Part shown: piece by piece, positions 62,531 through 64,000 of the stretch | Position numbering within the stretch: position 1 is the stretch's first letter | How the letters are laid out: every line of letters begins with the position of its first letter | Translations under genes and position numbers: made by a program | From: Erwinia aphidicola | GTDB taxonomy: Bacteria > Pseudomonadota > Gammaproteobacteria > Enterobacterales > Enterobacteriaceae | Assembly: GCF_024169515.1 (NCBI RefSeq) | Contig: NZ_JAMKCQ010000001.1 | Location: 2,170,001-2,234,000, forward strand | Direction of reading: 5' to 3' | Length of the DNA stretch: 64,000 bases | The notes under the pieces: model-generated | What the model saw: the letters and a program-made list of their open reading frames with translations, nothing else | Told to the model about the DNA's origin: nothing | Database searches by the model: none

Positions 62531-64000
<1,470 letters not shown>

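Overview
The window looks like a chromosomal segment of an enterobacterium outside the Escherichia/Salmonella core, most likely Erwiniaceae (Erwinia/Pantoea-like). This is an inference from protein resemblance, high GC and conserved synteny: aspA-fxsA-groSL, dcuA-dsbD-yjdC and a complete arnBCADTEF operon, alongside a membrane gluconate-type dehydrogenase. No sequence search was run.

Layout. 1-8.5 kb holds metabolic and regulatory genes: the end of a sugar ABC operon with its divergent IclR regulator, a LysR/SDR pair, a YrdC-domain protein, and a LysR-controlled LeuC/LeuD-like dehydratase pair followed by a LysE exporter. 9-13.5 kb carries cytoplasmic trehalase (no normal start codon at the expected place), an amino-acid binding protein with a DUF2817 peptidase, and a BesD-like 2-oxoglutarate/Fe(II) oxygenase. 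13.6-14.35 kb contains what I read as an unannotated type I toxin-antitoxin locus: a 31-residue hydrophobic peptide whose mRNA leader matches, over 21 nt, the 5' end of a divergently transcribed small RNA, with a second diverged copy of that RNA downstream. 14.35-29.5 kb has a Nudix hydrolase, a three-subunit periplasmic dehydrogenase, an RpiB-like isomerase, HglS (YdcJ), YbiV, a DeoR/fructose-6-phosphate aldolase pair, a MarR/EamA pair, an MFS/LysR pair and a Fur-boxed TonB receptor.

29.5-43.7 kb is an accessory island: a contact-dependent inhibition locus transcribed leftward (cdiB, cdiC acyltransferase, an Ail/Lom outer-membrane protein, a 2616-residue cdiA, overlapping immunity gene). To the left of cdiI lie debris of earlier toxin ends: two short cdiA relics, degraded immunity genes, and a symE-like gene split by an orphan toxin/immunity module.

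44-55.4 kb is a lipid A modification region: a stand-alone ArnA-type formyltransferase, eptA, a PmrA/BasR regulator with altered receiver residues and no adjacent sensor kinase, a PmrR-like small membrane protein, then arnBCADTEF. PmrA-type boxes precede eptA, pmrR and arnB. 55.4-64 kb is conserved core: tRNA-Phe, yjdC, dsbD, dcuA, aspA, fxsA, groS and the first 488 codons of groL.

A palindromic intergenic repeat (core GGTCGACCGGAAAA...GGTCGACCCCTAC) occurs four times, and a 146-bp element with 19-bp inverted ends lies upstream of aspA. No CRISPR array, rRNA or intact insertion sequence was seen.
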